DNA from: HGM11368 sp051883455
GTDB lineage: Bacteria; Bacillota; Clostridia; Christensenellales; UBA3700
Direction of reading: 5' to 3'
NCBI GenBank assembly: GCA_051883455.1
Contig: JBJETT010000010.1
Location: 21,923-85,922 of the forward strand
DNA: 64,000 nt
Part shown: one piece after another, positions 43,218 to 52,550 of the stretch
Layout of the letters: every line of letters starts with the position of its first letter
How positions within the stretch are numbered: position 1 is the first letter of the stretch
Program-made: the position numbers and the translations under genes
The notes under the pieces: model-generated
The model's database searches: none
Seen by the model: the letters and a program-made list of their open reading frames with translations, nothing else
What the model was told of the DNA's origin: nothing

Positions 43218-45188
43218 ATGATTATATCGTCCGCAAAGATTAAGAAAGAAATTTTCGTTGACAATTCGCATATCCAAAAGTCGGTATTAACCAACTTAAT
43301 CACCGGTCGAGAGCTGACTTGCAACGGCTATGAGTTCGTAATTAGTTACACCATACCTAATAAGCTATTTGGCAAAAAAGCAAGCTTTACGAGTAGCGAT
43401 ATGACTATCGTAGAGACCCAAGACGAACATTATAGCTTGGAATATAGCGAGGCGAGCATTGATTGGCAAATCAAACTTATTTATTGTCAAGACGACGCGT
43501 CGGGAGCTATCAAGAAAAATCTAGAAATTAGTTGTTCTAACCCCAACGTAGTTATCAACTACGTGGATATGGACAGCTTTGACGTTAGGGGTATCGAGCG
43601 TCAATGGACGATACCGCTTCCTAAGAGGAGAATATTGATACCGTCTTACATAGCTACTACGGGACAGCCTTACTACGTGCAAGATATGTTTTTTGGCACG
43701 GAATTTCCAACGGCTGACAACCGCATAGTTGACGGTCAAACGCACGCAATATATCATATAGGCAGACCATTTAAGGATATTGCGCCGAGCGGTGTTTACG
43801 TGACCACGACCTTCGTTATGGGTAGCGGAATTGGCGTAGAATTCAACGAGATGCGTACGTCATTTTTCCAATACGTATCGAGTTTTAGTCGTCCTGCGAG
43901 GTTTAGAGTGCAGTTCAACAGCTGGTACGACCACATGTTGGATATTACTAGCGATAAGGTAAAGAAGTCCTTTAGCGAGGTGGGCGAAGGCTTTGCCAAG
44001 GCGGGCTTTAGACCTTTGGACTGTTACGTAATCGACGACGGTTGGACGGACTATAAACGACCTGCATTTTGGGAATTTGACAAATCAAGCTTCGACAACG
44101 AGTTTTACAACGAAAGCGAGCTTACTAAGTCGCTCGGCTCTACCTTTGGCGTATGGTTTGGACCTCGTGGCGGATATACTGCGCAGACCATCAAATACGC
44201 TAGGTTCCTTACCAAGCTTGGCTATCCTAATTGTAGACAGTCCTTTGATATTTGTACCGCCAACCCTCGTTATATCAAGGATTTGTGCAATAGAATGGCT
44301 GATTTTTGCACAAAATACAACGTAAGTTACTTCAAGATAGACGGCTTTGCCATTACGCCTTGCAAGTCTTCTCGCCACGACCACCCAAAGGGCAAGGGTG
44401 ACGGAATAGAATTTTATACCTTCTTGTGGGAAGAGTGGATTAAGGGCTTCGAGCATATCAGGAGCGTGCAGCCCGACGTCTTCCTCAATATCACGTCTTA
44501 CGCGCATTGCTCGCCTTGGTTCCTCAAGTGGTGCGACGCGGTATGGATTAACAACTGCGGTGATATGGGCTACGAGGGTAAGGGCACCAGCCTAAATAGA
44601 TGCCTCAACTATCGTGATAGCGCTTACAAAGACTTCTTTGACGTAAGGCAGTTGCAATTCCCTACGGCGTACATATACAATCACGAGCCTTGTTACGCCG
44701 AGCGCAACTACGACCCTCCTCTCCCTAACCCAAGCCACAAGACCGTGGTTTATACATACGAAGAGTTCGAACAGTATATGTACTTCTGTATGATGAGAGG
44801 CACGGGCTTTGTCGAAGTATATTTTAGCCCAAGTATGTTTGACGATAAGAGATGGGCTATCGCAGCCAAGACGCTTTCGTGGGCGGAAGAGAACTTCTCG
44901 GTTTTGCGCAACGCAGAGTTTTTCGGCGACAATCCAACCGAGGGCGGAATATACGGCTACTACGCTATAGAGGGCAACAAGGCAATCATGTCTATAAGAA
45001 ACTCTGACGACGTAGTTCACAGCTACACGCTCGTCAATAGCAAGAGATGCCACAGGGATAACGCTTACACCATAACGCAGTACTATCCTACCGCACAATT
45101 TTCGGCAGATGTGGCAAAGGGTGAAAACTTCGAGATTGAGTTGCAACCGTTCGAAGCCAAGATATTCTACATAACTCTAAAAGACTAA
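43218..45188 (+). CDS. Clan GH-D-like glycoside hydrolase (alpha-galactosidase related)
   Basis: 656 residues, with no signal peptide, so probably cytoplasmic. An N-terminal beta domain precedes a TIM barrel that carries 'CYVIDDGWTD' (strand with conserved DDGW), 'GVWFGPRGGY' and 'VSYFKIDGFAITPC', where the Asp of KIDG is in the place of the GH36/GH27 nucleophile. 'VWINNCGDMGYEG' may supply the acid Asp. Substrate specificity cannot be read; alpha-galactosides or related sugars are likely. AGGAG precedes ATG 43218. Confidence 0.75.
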   Translation: MIISSAKIKKEIFVDNSHIQKSVLTNLITGRELTCNGYEFVISYTIPNKLFGKKASFTSSDMTIVETQDEHYSLEYSEASIDWQIKLIYCQDDASGAIKKNLEISCSNPNVVINYVDMDSFDVRGIERQWTIPLPKRRILIPSYIATTGQPYYVQDMFFGTEFPTADNRIVDGQTHAIYHIGRPFKDIAPSGVYVTTTFVMGSGIGVEFNEMRTSFFQYVSSFSRPARFRVQFNSWYDHMLDITSDKVKKSFSEVGEGFAKAGFRPLDCYVIDDGWTDYKRPAFWEFDKSSFDNEFYNESELTKSLGSTFGVWFGPRGGYTAQTIKYARFLTKLGYPNCRQSFDICTANPRYIKDLCNRMADFCTKYNVSYFKIDGFAITPCKSSRHDHPKGKGDGIEFYTFLWEEWIKGFEHIRSVQPDVFLNITSYAHCSPWFLKWCDAVWINNCGDMGYEGKGTSLNRCLNYRDSAYKDFFDVRQLQFPTAYIYNHEPCYAERNYDPPLPNPSHKTVVYTYEEFEQYMYFCMMRGTGFVEVYFSPSMFDDKRWAIAAKTLSWAEENFSVLRNAEFFGDNPTEGGIYGYYAIEGNKAIMSIRNSDDVVHSYTLVNSKRCHRDNAYTITQYYPTAQFSADVAKGENFEIELQPFEAKIFYITLKD

Positions 45189-45214
45189 TAGACGCAAGAA
45201 ACTACTAGATATAC

Positions 45215-45243
45215 TTGTGTTTGACGGCAATTTTTGATACAAT
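45215..45243 (+). promoter_or_regulatory. Promoter of the GLUG-type lipoprotein gene
   Basis: TTGTGT (45215-45220), 17-bp spacer, TACAAT (45238-45243), then GGAG before ATG 45273. Confidence 0.6.
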
Positions 45244-45272
45244 GATTGTCGAAAGAAAGTGTGGAGAACGAA

Positions 45273-47936
45273 ATGAAAAAATACAACAAGTTTTTATTTA
45301 TTCTAATTTTGACTATTATACTTGCCACGACGGCAGTTGCTTGCAAGGATAAGGACGCCGACGGCTTGCTCAAACTTGCCAAACCTACCGAGCTTACTAT
45401 CAACGGCAACGCCTTGACTTGGGCACCGGTTGAGGGCGCCGTCAAGTATTACGTCAAAGTCAACGAAGAAGAGTTTGAAACGTCTTCTACCAGCTACAAT
45501 ATTCAAGTTAGCGAGATTGGCGTCTATACCGTCAAGGTCAGAGCTTACGGTGACGGCAAAAAGTACGGTAGTAGCGATTATAGCGACTCGATAGAATACG
45601 TCAAAGGAGAACTGCTAGCCAAGCCTGTCGTAACTCTAAGCGGCAACGTGGCTACTTGGAGCGCAGTGGAAGGTGCAGGAAGTTATTACGTCAAGGTCGT
45701 CAATAGAAGCGATAAGATTGTGGACGAGCAGACGATAGTTCAACCCATTTACGTATTTGAGGGAGAGAAGTATACGGATTTTGATGCCTACTCTATTACC
45801 GTTATCGCCAAGCCTACTTCCGACAACGTTACGGGTATACAATCCAAGGCAAGCGACGCCGTCAAATACGTCGTCAGCAAGACGCTATCCACTCCTGTGT
45901 GGAACAAGGTTACCTCTACCAGCGTTTGGTGGAATTCGGTAGAAGGAGCGTCTAAATACGAGCTCAAAGTTACCGACGAGGGTGGCGAAAGCAAGACTTA
46001 CACCACTTCGGGTACAAGTTATAGCATAAGCAAAATCGAGATGCCGTCTACAGGCGACTATAAGCTCAATATTAGAGCAGTAGGTGACGGAGAAGTCTAT
46101 ATCACTTCGCCGTACAGCGCCGACAACTCCGATTACGTGTTGACAAAATTGGAGGGATTGGACGAAGGTAGCGTTAGCTACACACTCAACGCCGAAGACA
46201 AGATGACGTTGTATTGGACTATCGACGCCGGCTTGGTTGGCAAAGCCGACAAAGTAAAGGTTATGCTAAAGACCTATACGGCAAGTGGCGAGAGCAAACT
46301 CAGTGAGATATCCAAGAGCGTAAACATCGAAGACGGTGTGACCGATTATAGCCTCGTAATAGAAGATTTGTTCGTCAACGATGACGGCACGGCTAGTAGA
46401 GAAAAGGAATATTACGGCAAAACCTACGATATTTCCATGGTAGTGCTTTCCGACGACTACAAGATTATTGATTCCGACACCTTGGATACGCAATACGTTT
46501 ACAGCAACTATTCTAAGCCAGTGTACGAAGGCGGCGCCTACCTCATCACCAATGCAGGCGAGCTTGCATATATCGCCGTCGAGCCTAACGCCAACTATAG
46601 ACTAGTCAACGATATTGACTTCAACAACTACGAGTTTAGTATGGTGCAAGAGTTCTACGGCACTTTCAACGGCAACGGCAAGCGTATATCCAATATGGTG
46701 CTCAGCGGCGATAGTCAAAAGGTCGCAATGTTTGGCACTGTCAAAGACGGCGCAAGCGTTACCGACCTTTATATCAAAAACGTCAAAGCCAAAATATCCT
46801 CCAACGTGGTTTGCGTAGGAGCGATATGCGCAATCAACGAAGGCACGATAAGAGATTGTTACGTTGAGGGCACGCTAGCCGCTTACACTTACGATAGCGA
46901 CGTAGAAGATGCGGATAGATACGCAATCGACAACGTGGGCGGTATAGTCGGCTTCAACAAAAAGTTTATTACCGATTGCTACGCCAACGTGTCCGTTCAA
47001 GGTGAAATTGCAGGTGGCATTGCCGCACTCAACCAAGGCACGATCGTTGGTTCTTACGCACTTGGCGAAGTTACTGCCAAGGCATACGACCAAGACTACG
47101 ACGGTAGAGAAGTCAAGATTTATGCAGGCGGTTTCGTTGCGTTCAATCTCAAAGACGGTACCAACGAAGGTGTTGTCGGCAACTGCTTTTCCGTCAACAA
47201 CGTCAAAGCCGACGGTGGCAACGGCGCAATCATTTATGCAGGCGGTTTCGTTGCGTACAACCAAGGCAGTATATACGATAGCTACTGTGGCGCACAATAT
47301 AGCAAAGACGTCACCAATAGATTGACGGTAGTTGCAAGTGGCAATGATTCTATTGCAGGTGGTTTCGTCGCAGTCAACGAAAGCACGATTGTCAATAGCT
47401 ATTCCACTTCTCGCGCTAGCGGAACGAGTATGTCTGCAGGTTTTGCAGGACGCAACAAAGTCGGCGCCACTATCAAGAGCAGTTTTTCGACAGGTGGCAC
47501 CGAGAACAACGGCGTTAGAGGCGGTTTCGCTACCACCAACGAAGGTAGCGTGACCAACTGCTATTATTACGCTACGTCTTTTACACCGAGAGTTGACGAG
47601 GCAGGTACGGCAGTGACGGAAGCCGAATTATTGACTCTTGGCGAAACGATTTTGAATGGCGACGCTGACAGCAATTTCGACAACGTTGACAATATGCTGG
47701 CGCCTATACTCAAAAATATGATTTACGTCAAAGACTTTACTTTGACAATCCACGCGGGTGGAGCAATTACGCAAGACGCAATTATGGTCAATGGCGAAGG
47801 CACGATTATCAATCTCGGTAGCAACTATGAAGGCACCTTCGAAGCTCTTGGCGATAAGACTGTGCAAGGCAACGTCATTAGAGGCTTGTACAAGTCGGGC
47901 GGAAGAAAATTGCAAATAATCATCATTGTCAAATAA
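45273..47936 (+). CDS. Surface lipoprotein with Fn3-like and GLUG repeats
   Basis: 887 residues from ATG 45273 with GGAG upstream; the same TGGAGAACGAAATG context begins the BspA-like gene, and the in-frame TTG at 45246 is rejected. A lipobox ends in 'TAVAC' (Cys about 24). Three Fn3-like units follow ('LTWAPVEGAVKYYVKVNEE', 'TWSAVEGAGSYYVKV', 'WWNSVEGASKYELKV'). After about residue 420, GLUG-like repeats appear ('GGFVAYNQGSIYDSYC', 'GGFVAVNESTIVNSY'). The layout is that of an extended, membrane-anchored adhesin or glycan-binding protein. The preceding glycosidase may be functionally related, but this is not shown. Confidence 0.78.
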   Translation: MKKYNKFLFILILTIILATTAVACKDKDADGLLKLAKPTELTINGNALTWAPVEGAVKYYVKVNEEEFETSSTSYNIQVSEIGVYTVKVRAYGDGKKYGSSDYSDSIEYVKGELLAKPVVTLSGNVATWSAVEGAGSYYVKVVNRSDKIVDEQTIVQPIYVFEGEKYTDFDAYSITVIAKPTSDNVTGIQSKASDAVKYVVSKTLSTPVWNKVTSTSVWWNSVEGASKYELKVTDEGGESKTYTTSGTSYSISKIEMPSTGDYKLNIRAVGDGEVYITSPYSADNSDYVLTKLEGLDEGSVSYTLNAEDKMTLYWTIDAGLVGKADKVKVMLKTYTASGESKLSEISKSVNIEDGVTDYSLVIEDLFVNDDGTASREKEYYGKTYDISMVVLSDDYKIIDSDTLDTQYVYSNYSKPVYEGGAYLITNAGELAYIAVEPNANYRLVNDIDFNNYEFSMVQEFYGTFNGNGKRISNMVLSGDSQKVAMFGTVKDGASVTDLYIKNVKAKISSNVVCVGAICAINEGTIRDCYVEGTLAAYTYDSDVEDADRYAIDNVGGIVGFNKKFITDCYANVSVQGEIAGGIAALNQGTIVGSYALGEVTAKAYDQDYDGREVKIYAGGFVAFNLKDGTNEGVVGNCFSVNNVKADGGNGAIIYAGGFVAYNQGSIYDSYCGAQYSKDVTNRLTVVASGNDSIAGGFVAVNESTIVNSYSTSRASGTSMSAGFAGRNKVGATIKSSFSTGGTENNGVRGGFATTNEGSVTNCYYYATSFTPRVDEAGTAVTEAELLTLGETILNGDADSNFDNVDNMLAPILKNMIYVKDFTLTIHAGGAITQDAIMVNGEGTIINLGSNYEGTFEALGDKTVQGNVIRGLYKSGGRKLQIIIIVK

Positions 47937-47949
47937 ATTGTCAACCCAA

Positions 47950-47976
47950 AACGCCACCTAATAAGTGGCGTTTTTG
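47950..47976 (+). terminator. Terminator of the GLUG-type lipoprotein gene
   Basis: AACGCCAC pairs with GTGGCGTT around a 6-nt loop, then T run. The ribosome binding site of the HAD gene begins immediately after, so that gene may depend on read-through. Confidence 0.8.
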
Positions 47977-47986
47977 TAGGAGAAAT

Positions 47987-48679
47987 ATGAAGAAAAAACT
48001 AATAGTGCTTATGGATGCCGACGATACTTTGCTTGACTTCGTAGAGTGCGAGAGAAGGGCAATATCGCGAATAGCCCAGTATTTGGGTATTGATAAAATT
48101 CCACAATTTTGCGATGATTATCATGTTGTCAACGACAATATTTGGAAAGAGTTTGAGAGAGGTCTTCTAAGTGTAGACCAAATTGCCTATATGCGTTTTG
48201 ATAGGATATTCGATATGTACGGCGTGCGTGCCGATAGCAAGAAAGTTAGCGAGCTGTACAAAGAATACCTATCGCAAGAGGCTATTTTACTTGACGGCGC
48301 AAGGGAATTTTTGGACAAGTCTTACCGAGAGTTTAGACTCTTTATCATTACCAACGGCATTACTTATACCCAAGAGCGAAGATTTGAGCTTGCCAATCTC
48401 AATCATTATTTTGAAGCTATATTCGTCTCCGAACAAATCGGGTCGCGTAAACCGCAAAAGGAATTTTTTGATTACGTCAAATCTCACATAGAGGACTACG
48501 ATGATTCGCGTGCTATCGTGGTGGGGGATTCTTTGACTTCGGACGTAGCGGGAGGGGTTGGCGCGGGGCTACCGACGGTATGGTTCAACGTGCATTGCAA
48601 GCCGTTTAAGGGTGATATCAAACCTACGTACGAAATATGCAATTTTGATGACCTGTATCGACTTTTGTCGAATTTTTGA
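47987..48679 (+). CDS. HAD-family hydrolase, YjjG/YfnB-like nucleotidase
   Basis: 230 residues. Motif I DADDTLLDF, motif II 'IITNGITYTQ', motif III Lys in 'GSRKPQKEFF' and motif IV 'VVGDSLTSDVAGG' give a complete HAD phosphatase. The closest recognised types are YjjG-like pyrimidine 5'-nucleotidases. TAGGAG precedes ATG 47987. The natural substrate is unconfirmed. Confidence 0.88.
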   Translation: MKKKLIVLMDADDTLLDFVECERRAISRIAQYLGIDKIPQFCDDYHVVNDNIWKEFERGLLSVDQIAYMRFDRIFDMYGVRADSKKVSELYKEYLSQEAILLDGAREFLDKSYREFRLFIITNGITYTQERRFELANLNHYFEAIFVSEQIGSRKPQKEFFDYVKSHIEDYDDSRAIVVGDSLTSDVAGGVGAGLPTVWFNVHCKPFKGDIKPTYEICNFDDLYRLLSNF

Positions 48680-48700
48680 GTGAAATTTGATAGAGCAGAG

Positions 48701-48733
48701 TAGAGTAGAGGACAACCCTACTCTATTTTTTTA
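48701..48733 (+). terminator. Terminator of the HAD gene
   Basis: TAGAGTAG pairs with CTACTCTA around a 9-nt loop, then T7. Confidence 0.75.
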
Positions 48734-48914
48734 TCATCAAAGCTTTAGATATTATTTTGCTTTTGGCATATATTTGCCCACACCTGCCGATATGTCGATA
48801 CGTCAATATGCACTTATGTCCAAATAACCACCCGTCAAATATGTGCAAGTGTTCTCATCATCATATAATCAAACGTTGGAATGAGCAAAAAGGGTAGGTG
48901 AGTGCTCAAAAAAC

Positions 48915-48943
48915 TTGACCTTGATATGCCCTTGTGATATTAT
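48915..48943 (+). promoter_or_regulatory. Promoter of proS
   Basis: TTGACC (48915-48920), 17-bp spacer, TATTAT (48938-48943). The leader is only about 22 nt, so there is no room for a T-box. The 180 bp upstream hold no clear feature beyond a degenerate half of the CGATACG palindrome (GTCGATACGTC at about 48797). Confidence 0.7.
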
Positions 48944-48971
48944 ACTTATGACTAAATTTTGAGGTAATGTT

Positions 48972-50693
48972 ATGTTATTGAGCAAGCTGGTGTGCGAGCG
49001 CACCAAGGAAGCACCACAAGATGCAAAAATTTTGAGCCATATTTTGCTCGTCAGAGCGGGCTTTATCAAGCAAGTTGCAGGTGGTATCTATACTATGACC
49101 ACCCCTTGCCAAAAGATGAGCCGCAAGATACAAGAGATTATTCGTCAGGAGATGGACGCGATTGAGGGACAAGAAGTATTGTTCCCTGTTGTTATGCCGA
49201 AAGAAATGTGGGAGAGTAGCGGAAGATACAGCTCTATCGGTAGCGAGATGGTTAGATTTAAGGATAGATGCGATAGAGATATGCTTCTCGGTATGACGCA
49301 CGAAGAGGCTGCCGTTCATCTTGCCAACCATATCGTGGACAGCTACACCCAACTGCCTATGATGATATATCAAATCCAGACCAAATTCCGTGACGAAGCA
49401 AGGTCGCGTGGCGGACTTATTAGAGTTAGAGAGTTTACTATGAAGGACGCATACTCTTTCCACGCCACCCAAGAGGATTTGGAGCAGTATTATCAGAGAG
49501 TTTACGATGCTTATTATCGCATTTTCCGTCGTATTGGACTCAAGAACTTTATCGACTTCAAGTCAGATACGGGTATGATGGGTGGTAGCGTTGCGCACGA
49601 ATATATGTTGCTCACCGATGCGGGCGAAGACAGCCTCGTGCTTTGCAATCACTGCGATTATAGAGCTAATATGGAAGTTGCCGACAGTGTCTTAGAGATA
49701 GCCGACTATCCGCAAGCACCTCTCGAAGAGGTCTTTACGGGTGACGACAAGACCATTGACGACGTATGCAATCGTCTTGGCGTAGATAGGAAGCAAACTG
49801 CCAAGGCAGTCGTTTACGCTGTCAAGGGCGATAGCGACAAAGTGGTAATTGCCTTCGTCAGAGGTGACCTCGAAGTCAACGAAGCTAAGCTCAAAAAGGT
49901 GCTCAGACAAGACGTCGTGGCATATGAAGGCGGTGTAAGTGCCGACGTAGTATGCGGCAATATCGGACCATACGGACTTAGTGACAAGATTACCGTCGTA
50001 TACGACACTTCGCTTAGAGGTACTCACGGCTTGGTGGGTGGCGCTAACAAGCCTCAATATCACTACGTTGGTTTTGATATGGCAAGAGAGATGGGCGACG
50101 TTGAGTTCCACGATATTCACAAGGTCAAGGCAGGCGACAAGTGCCCTATATGCGGTGGAGATTTGCGTCTCGAGAACGGTATCGAGATAGGCAATATCTT
50201 CCAGCTCGGCACTAAATACACCAAGGCTATGGGAATGACGGTGCACGGCGCAGACGGCGAAAGCTTCAATCCTATCATGGGTTGCTACGGTATTGGCGTA
50301 GGTAGAGCTATTGCTTCGGTAGCTCAAGAGAGCAATGACGAGAGAGGACTGATTTTGCCAATGTCGGTAGCTCCTTGGCAAGTGCATATCTGCGCTTTGA
50401 GAATGGACAACGAAGAGGTCGCTACCAAGGCATGGCAGTTGTACGATACTCTCAACAAGGCGGGCGTAGAAGTGCTCTTTGACGAGCGCAACGTTGGCGC
50501 GGGCGTCAAGTTTGCAGACGCCGACCTTATGGGTATGCCTATTAGAGTAGTCGTATCGCCTAAGAGCTTAGCAGGCGGCCAAGTAGAGATAACGTTGCGC
50601 GCAACTAAGGAGAGCGAAATGGTGGATTACAACGATTGCTTAAGCAAAGTCCAAGCAATTATCGCAGACGAGATGACCAAGTATCAAGGCTAA
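48972..50693 (+). CDS. proS: Prolyl-tRNA synthetase
   Basis: 573 residues, the bacterial long type. 'LLVRAGFIKQVAGGIYTM', class II motif 2 'FRDEARSRGGLIRVREFTMKD' and motif 3 'GCYGIGVGRAI' are present, and an INS editing domain (YbaK-like, about 250-380, 'TAKAVVYAVKGD') lies between motifs 2 and 3. It charges tRNAPro and can edit Ala-tRNAPro. GAGG precedes ATG 48972. Confidence 0.96.
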   Translation: MLLSKLVCERTKEAPQDAKILSHILLVRAGFIKQVAGGIYTMTTPCQKMSRKIQEIIRQEMDAIEGQEVLFPVVMPKEMWESSGRYSSIGSEMVRFKDRCDRDMLLGMTHEEAAVHLANHIVDSYTQLPMMIYQIQTKFRDEARSRGGLIRVREFTMKDAYSFHATQEDLEQYYQRVYDAYYRIFRRIGLKNFIDFKSDTGMMGGSVAHEYMLLTDAGEDSLVLCNHCDYRANMEVADSVLEIADYPQAPLEEVFTGDDKTIDDVCNRLGVDRKQTAKAVVYAVKGDSDKVVIAFVRGDLEVNEAKLKKVLRQDVVAYEGGVSADVVCGNIGPYGLSDKITVVYDTSLRGTHGLVGGANKPQYHYVGFDMAREMGDVEFHDIHKVKAGDKCPICGGDLRLENGIEIGNIFQLGTKYTKAMGMTVHGADGESFNPIMGCYGIGVGRAIASVAQESNDERGLILPMSVAPWQVHICALRMDNEEVATKAWQLYDTLNKAGVEVLFDERNVGAGVKFADADLMGMPIRVVVSPKSLAGGQVEITLRATKESEMVDYNDCLSKVQAIIADEMTKYQG

Positions 50694-50729
50694 GAGTGAG
50701 ATACTGCACTTAATATTGTTTATCAAAAT

Positions 50730-50764
50730 AATCGGCATGCTATATTCTAGCGTGCCGATTTTGT
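50730..50764. terminator. Terminator between proS and the DUF421 gene
   Basis: AATCGGCATGC pairs with GCGTGCCGATT (one G-U), then TTTTG. It lies after proS and may also protect the convergent minus-strand gene. Confidence 0.8.
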
Positions 50765-50879
50765 ATTGCAAGTTTTTTGCATAACAACGATTTCGCATAG
50801 TTAATATATGATTATGAATAATTATCTAACAACGACATAGTGTCATAACTAATAGATACAATCTTAGATTGCCACAAGG

Positions 50880-51596
50880 TCATTTTATACTATCTGCGAT
50901 AGGTTCTTTGTTCTTATAATGCACGTCAAACTCGTCGTCGTCCTCGTAATAGGTTGCTAGCAATATATCCTTGACTCCTTCTTGGTTTATCTCCAACTTT
51001 TTTAGTAGCCAATCGGCGGATTTGGATAGATTGTCTAGCGAAGGCTGGACTATTCTACCGTCGATGATTACTTCGGCAGGGATAGAGGGAGGATTAGGTT
51101 GCAAGGCGTCCTTCTCCATAAGGTCGGCAATAGTTGTCGGCTTTTGCATACCTACGGGCAATATGCTAAGTCTGCCGTTGGTTTCAAAGACGGCGTACGC
51201 GATATCGCGCAAGTTGAAGTATCCGCTACTTCTTGCCATAGCCAAAATATCGTTGACGGAAATCTTAGCTTTTTTGATATTGGCATAGTCGAGTTTGCCG
51301 TTGTGAATTACTACGAGCGGAGAACCCTGCAAGGTCTTTTTGAAAATAGGCAGGGTGCGAGAGAGTAGCGTGACGATGATATCCGACAGCAAAAATATCG
51401 TCATACCGATGAAGTAAAAGTACCACGGTGTTTCAAGCTCCGTAGCCCAATTGGCGGCGATAGAGCCTAGCGAAATGCCTACCACGTAGTCTATAAAGTC
51501 AAGTTCCGCGATTTGTTTTTTGCCCAATATTTTGGCTATGACGAACATATATCCAAATGAAGCAAAGCCAAAAATAATAATCTTTACGATGTCCAT
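50880..51596 (-). CDS. DUF421/YetF-family membrane protein
   Basis: 238 residues from ATG 51596 (AAGGAG upstream); the frame opening at 51626 overlaps that ribosome binding site and is rejected. The first 90 residues have about three hydrophobic helices, and the rest is a cytoplasmic YetF-type domain ('GSPLVVIHNGKLDYANIKKAKIS', 'ARSSGYFNLRDIAYAVFETNG'). Related proteins in spore-formers occur in the spore membrane or coat, but a function is not established. Confidence 0.85.
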   Translation of the reverse strand: MDIVKIIIFGFASFGYMFVIAKILGKKQIAELDFIDYVVGISLGSIAANWATELETPWYFYFIGMTIFLLSDIIVTLLSRTLPIFKKTLQGSPLVVIHNGKLDYANIKKAKISVNDILAMARSSGYFNLRDIAYAVFETNGRLSILPVGMQKPTTIADLMEKDALQPNPPSIPAEVIIDGRIVQPSLDNLSKSADWLLKKLEINQEGVKDILLATYYEDDDEFDVHYKNKEPIADSIK

Positions 51597-51646
51597 ATTA
51601 CACTCCTTTGCAGAGAGTGTAGACAATATACTTTACTAATATTCAC

Positions 51647-51658
51647 CGATACGTATCG
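51647..51658. repeat. Intergenic palindrome, CGATACGTATCG family, copy 5
   Basis: The exact 12-bp core, followed by AG-T5 on the right. It sits between the DUF421 gene start and the end of the luxS operon. Confidence 0.7.
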
Positions 51659-51689
51659 AGTTTTTGACAAATATTATATGCTAATAAAG

Positions 51690-51720
51690 AAAATAAAAAT
51701 AGCCACTTCTTCGAGTGACT
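51690..51720 (-). terminator. Terminator of the luxS operon
   Basis: On the minus strand AGTCACT pairs with AGTGGCT (with G-U), then ATTTTTATTTTC. Confidence 0.7.
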
Positions 51721-51740
51721 ATAATTATTATATCAACTAA

Positions 51741-52550
51741 TTAATCTTGCTTAGGGAAGATATCGTATAGGTGAGTTATATTCATATCCTTAGGGATATT
51801 TTTGCCGTGTTGACCAAGTCCGTACCATTCTCTATGTGTGCCGTGGTCGGTGGCAAAGCCCACCAACGTGTCGTGGCTCTTCCAATTTTCTTTGACCGCA
51901 GTTGCCAGTCTATCGAAGTTTTCGCAATAGTGGTCGAGGGCTTTGAGAGCAGAACGAGATTGAGGGTGAGTGATATGCATCACCGAGTCGTGCTCTTGGT
52001 TGTACACGCATATAAAGTCGTACTTGTCCTCTTTGACGAGCTCGATGGCTTTGTCTACAGCCGACCTATCGTCGACGGTAGAGTAGTAGTCCATATCGCG
52101 CTCTCTAAATATTTTGTCCATGCTTTGTCCCGCCACCGATACGATACAAGGCTTTTTGCCCGCCCTTATCAATGCGTCAAAAATGGTATCTATCGTCAGC
52201 ACGGGCTTGACGTATTTGGTTATGCCGTGTTGCTCGGGAGTTGCCCCCGAATATATGCTTGCAAAGCATACGGGAGTCTTAGGTGGGATCATACTGAGCA
52301 TAGGTTGCTCTCTCTTTAGGTGCTTTCTCACTGACGCAAACTTGTCGTAATACTTGCGATAGATATAGTCGCCTATAGCATCGGGGTTGTAGATAATGAC
52401 CCTATCCACCTTGCCGTTTTGGCAACGAGAGGTGATATACTCTACTAGCTCGTCGATTTTGGTCGTGGCATACTTAGGTGGCTCAACGCCCATACATGCG
52501 CAAAAAGTGCCCGTCAAAGTTGTCAATGGAATGGTGTTGAATTGTTCCAT
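51741..52550 (-). CDS. Alkaline phosphatase/nucleotide pyrophosphatase-family phosphodiesterase
   Basis: 269 residues. 'RVIIYNPDAIGDY' carries the first metal Asp; 'PVCFASIYSGATPEQHGI' has the catalytic Thr/Ser region and 'FATDHGTHREW' the DHG metal motif, all as in type I phosphodiesterases. No signal peptide, so cytoplasmic. Its ATG overlaps the stop of the transporter gene by one base (TAATG), and AAAGGAG lies within that gene. Substrate unknown; the link to the transporter suggests handling of an imported compound. Confidence 0.82.
   Translation of the reverse strand: MEQFNTIPLTTLTGTFCACMGVEPPKYATTKIDELVEYITSRCQNGKVDRVIIYNPDAIGDYIYRKYYDKFASVRKHLKREQPMLSMIPPKTPVCFASIYSGATPEQHGITKYVKPVLTIDTIFDALIRAGKKPCIVSVAGQSMDKIFRERDMDYYSTVDDRSAVDKAIELVKEDKYDFICVYNQEHDSVMHITHPQSRSALKALDHYCENFDRLATAVKENWKSHDTLVGFATDHGTHREWYGLGQHGKNIPKDMNITHLYDIFPKQD

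Noticed and set aside
43869..43880. AATACGTATCG match within the glycosidase gene
   Set aside because: It is coding (Gln-Tyr-Val-Ser) and only a partial, asymmetric match to the intergenic palindrome, so it is treated as chance.
48734..48971. T-box riboswitch in front of proS
   Set aside because: The predicted leader is only about 22 nt, and no T-box consensus or antiterminator hairpin is present.
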